Part shown: in pieces, positions 61,675-64,000 of the stretch | Layout: every line of letters starts with the position of its first letter | Position numbering within the stretch: the stretch's first letter is position 1 | Source: Paulinella micropora | Lineage: Eukaryota > Cercozoa > Imbricatea > Euglyphida > Paulinellidae | Direction: 5' to 3' | DNA: 64,000 nt | NCBI GenBank assembly: GCA_019918135.1 | Contig: WBZZ01002414.1 | Span: forward strand, 140,640 to 204,639 | Translations under genes and position numbers: made by a program | The notes under the pieces: generated by a model | What the model was told of the DNA's origin: nothing | Database searches by the model: none | What the model saw: the letters and a program-made list of their open reading frames with translations, nothing else

Positions 61675-63747
61675 CCACTGGATTAATATCTTTAGAGGCG
61701 TGGAAATTTTTTAAAACAAGCGTAGAGACTATGACGGTTCTCGGTCTGGAAAAGCACTTGGAGAAATATATAGAACATGGTCTGCTCAACCAGATGCTCT
61801 CATTAAGTTGGAAGAAGAACGAATTCATACCGAGGGAAGTAATTATAATGGTGGGGGCACACGAGTGGAAAGCCGTCTTCAATTAGAAGATAGAACTCGC
61901 GGTAAGTTTCCTTACATTCTCCCAGCAGATGCTTTGGATTTAGTTGCTTTTGAACATGATTTATTGTATGCTACTGGTGATAAAAATGTCCAAGACTTTG
62001 CCGATAAACGATACTTTGAAAGAATTACCAATATGAGTGATTATCTAACGAGTAATGGATTGGCTACGGCCGAAGTTGCCAAGAGTATTTTTGACAATTA
62101 CAACTCAAGGTTTTCAAAAGCGGATATATCTAGAATGGCCTTAGAAGCACAGGGGAGGGCACGTGGCGGAGTATCTTTTTGGGATGCGATGAAGTTTTGG
62201 AAAACTATCAAAACCACTCCTCCAGATGCGAAGTATAACGGATTTATAGGCGATGTAGATAAAACATTAATGTCTATGATTGGTATCATGAAGAATGTGG
62301 GCAGTTTTGATAAGGATGCGACATTTAAAGTAAATAAAGCGGTAAATCCTGCTACATTCAGCAAACAATATGCGGAACTCGTTGATGGTTTTAACAAAAT
62401 GGTGAAATCACAAGAAAAAGCGGATGGTGTGAAAGGATATTCTCTTATCGCACCAGCAAATGAAACTACAATTAATAATTTTATAGAAAAAATAAATACA
62501 AAAGATATTCCACCAAGTATAGAAAAGGATATAAATCTTAGTGTTGAAGTCCCGATCGCATACTCAGACAATATGGTAGTAGCAGATACTATTGGACTGG
62601 GCAATAACTTGCTCATACTTGATGATAAAGGCGCCCAAACGAGGCACTTAAAGGGATTTGTTAAATCGTTGAGAGAGAAAACTGGAAAGAAAATTAAACT
62701 TTCTAATTATGACGATCCAAAAGTTGGATGGGAAGAGGCCATTAAACAAGCACTAAATCAAGGTGCTAGTATATCAGATGTAGCAGATGCGGATGATATT
62801 TTGGATAAGAGAATTTATCAAGAAGTGAGGGGTAAATTGACACCAGACCAAATGAAGCAATTAGAAGATTTAGAATTGAGGGATGCGAGTGTGCCAAGAA
62901 AACAAACACCACCACAAACTCAACCACCGCAAACCATGCCACCACAAACCATGCCACCACAAACTCAACCACCGCAAACCGTGCCACCTCAAACCATGCC
63001 ACCGCAACTCAACCACCAGCACCGCAAACTATGCCACCAGCACCACCACATCCACAACCAGAGTATGAAGGAGGTGTTTATAAAAGTGGAACAAAACAGG
63101 GGCTCCCATTCTGGGAGGAGAAAGTTAAAGATGAAAAACTCAAAGAAATGATGAAAGAATACAAAGTTTCAGATGACCCAGACCCAGCAACAACACCAAA
63201 TCAAGCCATGGTTGATAGCATGAGAAGCATTGACCAATTGGTTGATAAACTTATGGGTAAAACTCCCGCCGATGAAAGAGAAGATATGTTAGCACTTATT
63301 CGTTTTCTAATGCCAAGCGACCAAAATGGTGGAATCGGCACTTCACAAACAAACCCACTTATTAAAGGCAACGAACTAAGACGAGATCGCATGCTAGACA
63401 CCAAGAATGATTTTGAATTGTTAGATAACACCCGTTATGGCAACACAAACCATCACTTTATGTTGAATAGATACAATAGAGCAGTTATCCAGACCAGAAT
63501 GAAAGACAAAAGAGCATTTCCAAAAATGAAACGAAAACTGACCAAAAACTTCCCTGCTGAAATCCCGCGACAAGTCCAAACTCGTCCAGAAAGAAAGGAT
63601 TTTAAACCGCTCGTCAATCCTCCAAGTAATTATGCTTTTGGTAGTCCTTACTCTCCTTATTTCTATAATTATGCCTCACCACCCCAACCCTTTGGTGCCG
63701 AATATGATAATTATAGATACAATCCAAACTATTTTCAAAACCCATAG
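61675..63747 (+). pseudogene. PLA2-domain structural protein, split by frameshifts
   Basis: Main frame 61,808-63,151 plus the frame 63,0xx-63,747. N-terminal domain: YNGGGTRVESR (equivalent to the calcium loop YxGPG), then PADALDLVAFEHDLLYATGD, carrying the D..A..HD..Y catalytic motif of the parvovirus VP1/PLA2 type. In viruses this phospholipase opens endosomal membranes. The middle is helical, then comes a Pro/Gln/Thr repeat linker (PPQTQPPQTMPPQT), then a C-terminal domain ending in Tyr/Asn/Pro-rich sequence. A missing A at about 63,006, within the linker repeats, breaks the frame; another shift near 61,740 separates the upstream coding segment. About 650 residues in all. Confidence 0.8.
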
Positions 63748-63776
63748 TATAGTATATCTTATAATATAAGATTAGA
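63748..63776 (+). promoter_or_regulatory. AT-rich promoter with TCTTATAATATAAGA
   Basis: 29-base gap with a near-palindrome at 63,758-63,772 that is the reverse complement of the one at 55,804-55,818, ending 4 bases before the next ATG. Confidence 0.6.
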
Positions 63777-64000
63777 TGCCGAGGTCTATACGTAGAGGAT
63801 TAATAGCAAACAAGTTGCCACGAAAAACACTTTTGAAGCAGAGTTTGGAGAAAACCAATATAGAAAAAGCACACGAGGAATTTACTATTGACAGGCCAGT
63901 AATAACAGAATTAGATAGCAAAAAACCGCCCAAATTTCACAATGACTTGGAAATACAACCAATTAAAACACAAAGAGATAGTGTTGAATTGCTCCCTATT
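63777..64000 (+). CDS. unknown viral protein, 5' part
   Basis: 74 codons to the window edge, starting MPRSIRRGLIANKLPRKTLL. Basic N-terminus, then acidic/polar sequence. Continues beyond the window; no family recognised. Confidence 0.6.

Larger units (their letters stand above)
50164..64000. mobile_element. Polinton-like virus / virophage-like element (partial)
   Basis: AT-rich, gene-dense block with short intergenic gaps and TATA-like sequence directly before start codons. Gene content is replication (primase-helicase), host contact (fibre, S74 chaperone), membrane protein and a PLA2-containing structural protein. The left end is the 412-bp palindromic unit; the right end is beyond the window. 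No capsid, ATPase, protease or integrase gene is recognised in this part, so assignment to PLVs rather than virophages is open. Confidence 0.72.

Noticed and set aside
1..64000. CRISPR array or bacterial operon
   Set aside because: No regularly spaced identical repeats with unique spacers; direct repeats found are tandem minisatellites or retroelement parts.

Overview
The window looks like nuclear DNA of a unicellular eukaryote (protist or alga) that is rich in transposable elements. The reasons are an APE-type LINE, a tRNA-derived SINE family, three Ty1/copia-like elements, dense simple repeats and intronless GC-rich genes. The species cannot be named from the sequence. There is no sign of bacterial gene organisation.

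Layout. (1) Positions 1-11,900: a few compact intronless genes on both strands separated by low-complexity DNA: an F-box protein with a broken partial duplicate next to it, an unknown Cys-containing protein, a kelch-repeat protein, a secreted BspA/DUF285-like protein, a frameshifted secreted protein and a small two-TM protein. (2) 11,900-23,257: a nest of retroelements all on the minus strand, each ending in an (ATT/TAA)n tail. It holds four tRNA-derived SINE copies, two short LINE tails, two other elements, a full-length LINE of about 6.1 kb with an intact 1703-aa ORF, and a second, broken LINE copy. LINE, SINE and the other elements share a 3'-terminal motif and a small hairpin whose stem changes in a compensating way between families. 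(3) 23,258-35,258: two degraded Ty1/copia-like elements on the plus strand; both carry a MYND-type zinc-finger module upstream of the protease. (4) 35,259-45,703: a nearly complete copia-like element on the minus strand, with about 520-bp LTRs at 36,734-37,255 and 45,188-45,703. (5) 45,704-50,163: AT/T-rich DNA without a supportable gene. (6) 50,164-64,000 (runs off the window): an AT-rich, gene-dense virus-like element.

The virus-like element is the most interesting part. It opens with a perfect 189-bp inverted repeat (412-bp palindromic unit) and an array of TGTCCAACC motifs. It then encodes a small basic protein, a Cys-rich protein, an 814-aa primase/SF3-helicase, a beta-rich protein, a long repetitive fibre ending in a peptidase-S74-type chaperone domain, a two-TM protein, and a large protein with a parvovirus-type phospholipase A2 motif and a proline-rich linker. 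This fits a Polinton-like virus or virophage relative. No major capsid protein, packaging ATPase or integrase is visible, so they would have to lie to the right of the window or be unrecognisable. Genes left of about 56.7 kb are intact. From there to 63.0 kb at least nine single-base frameshifts split otherwise continuous proteins, so this part is either decaying or contains sequencing errors.
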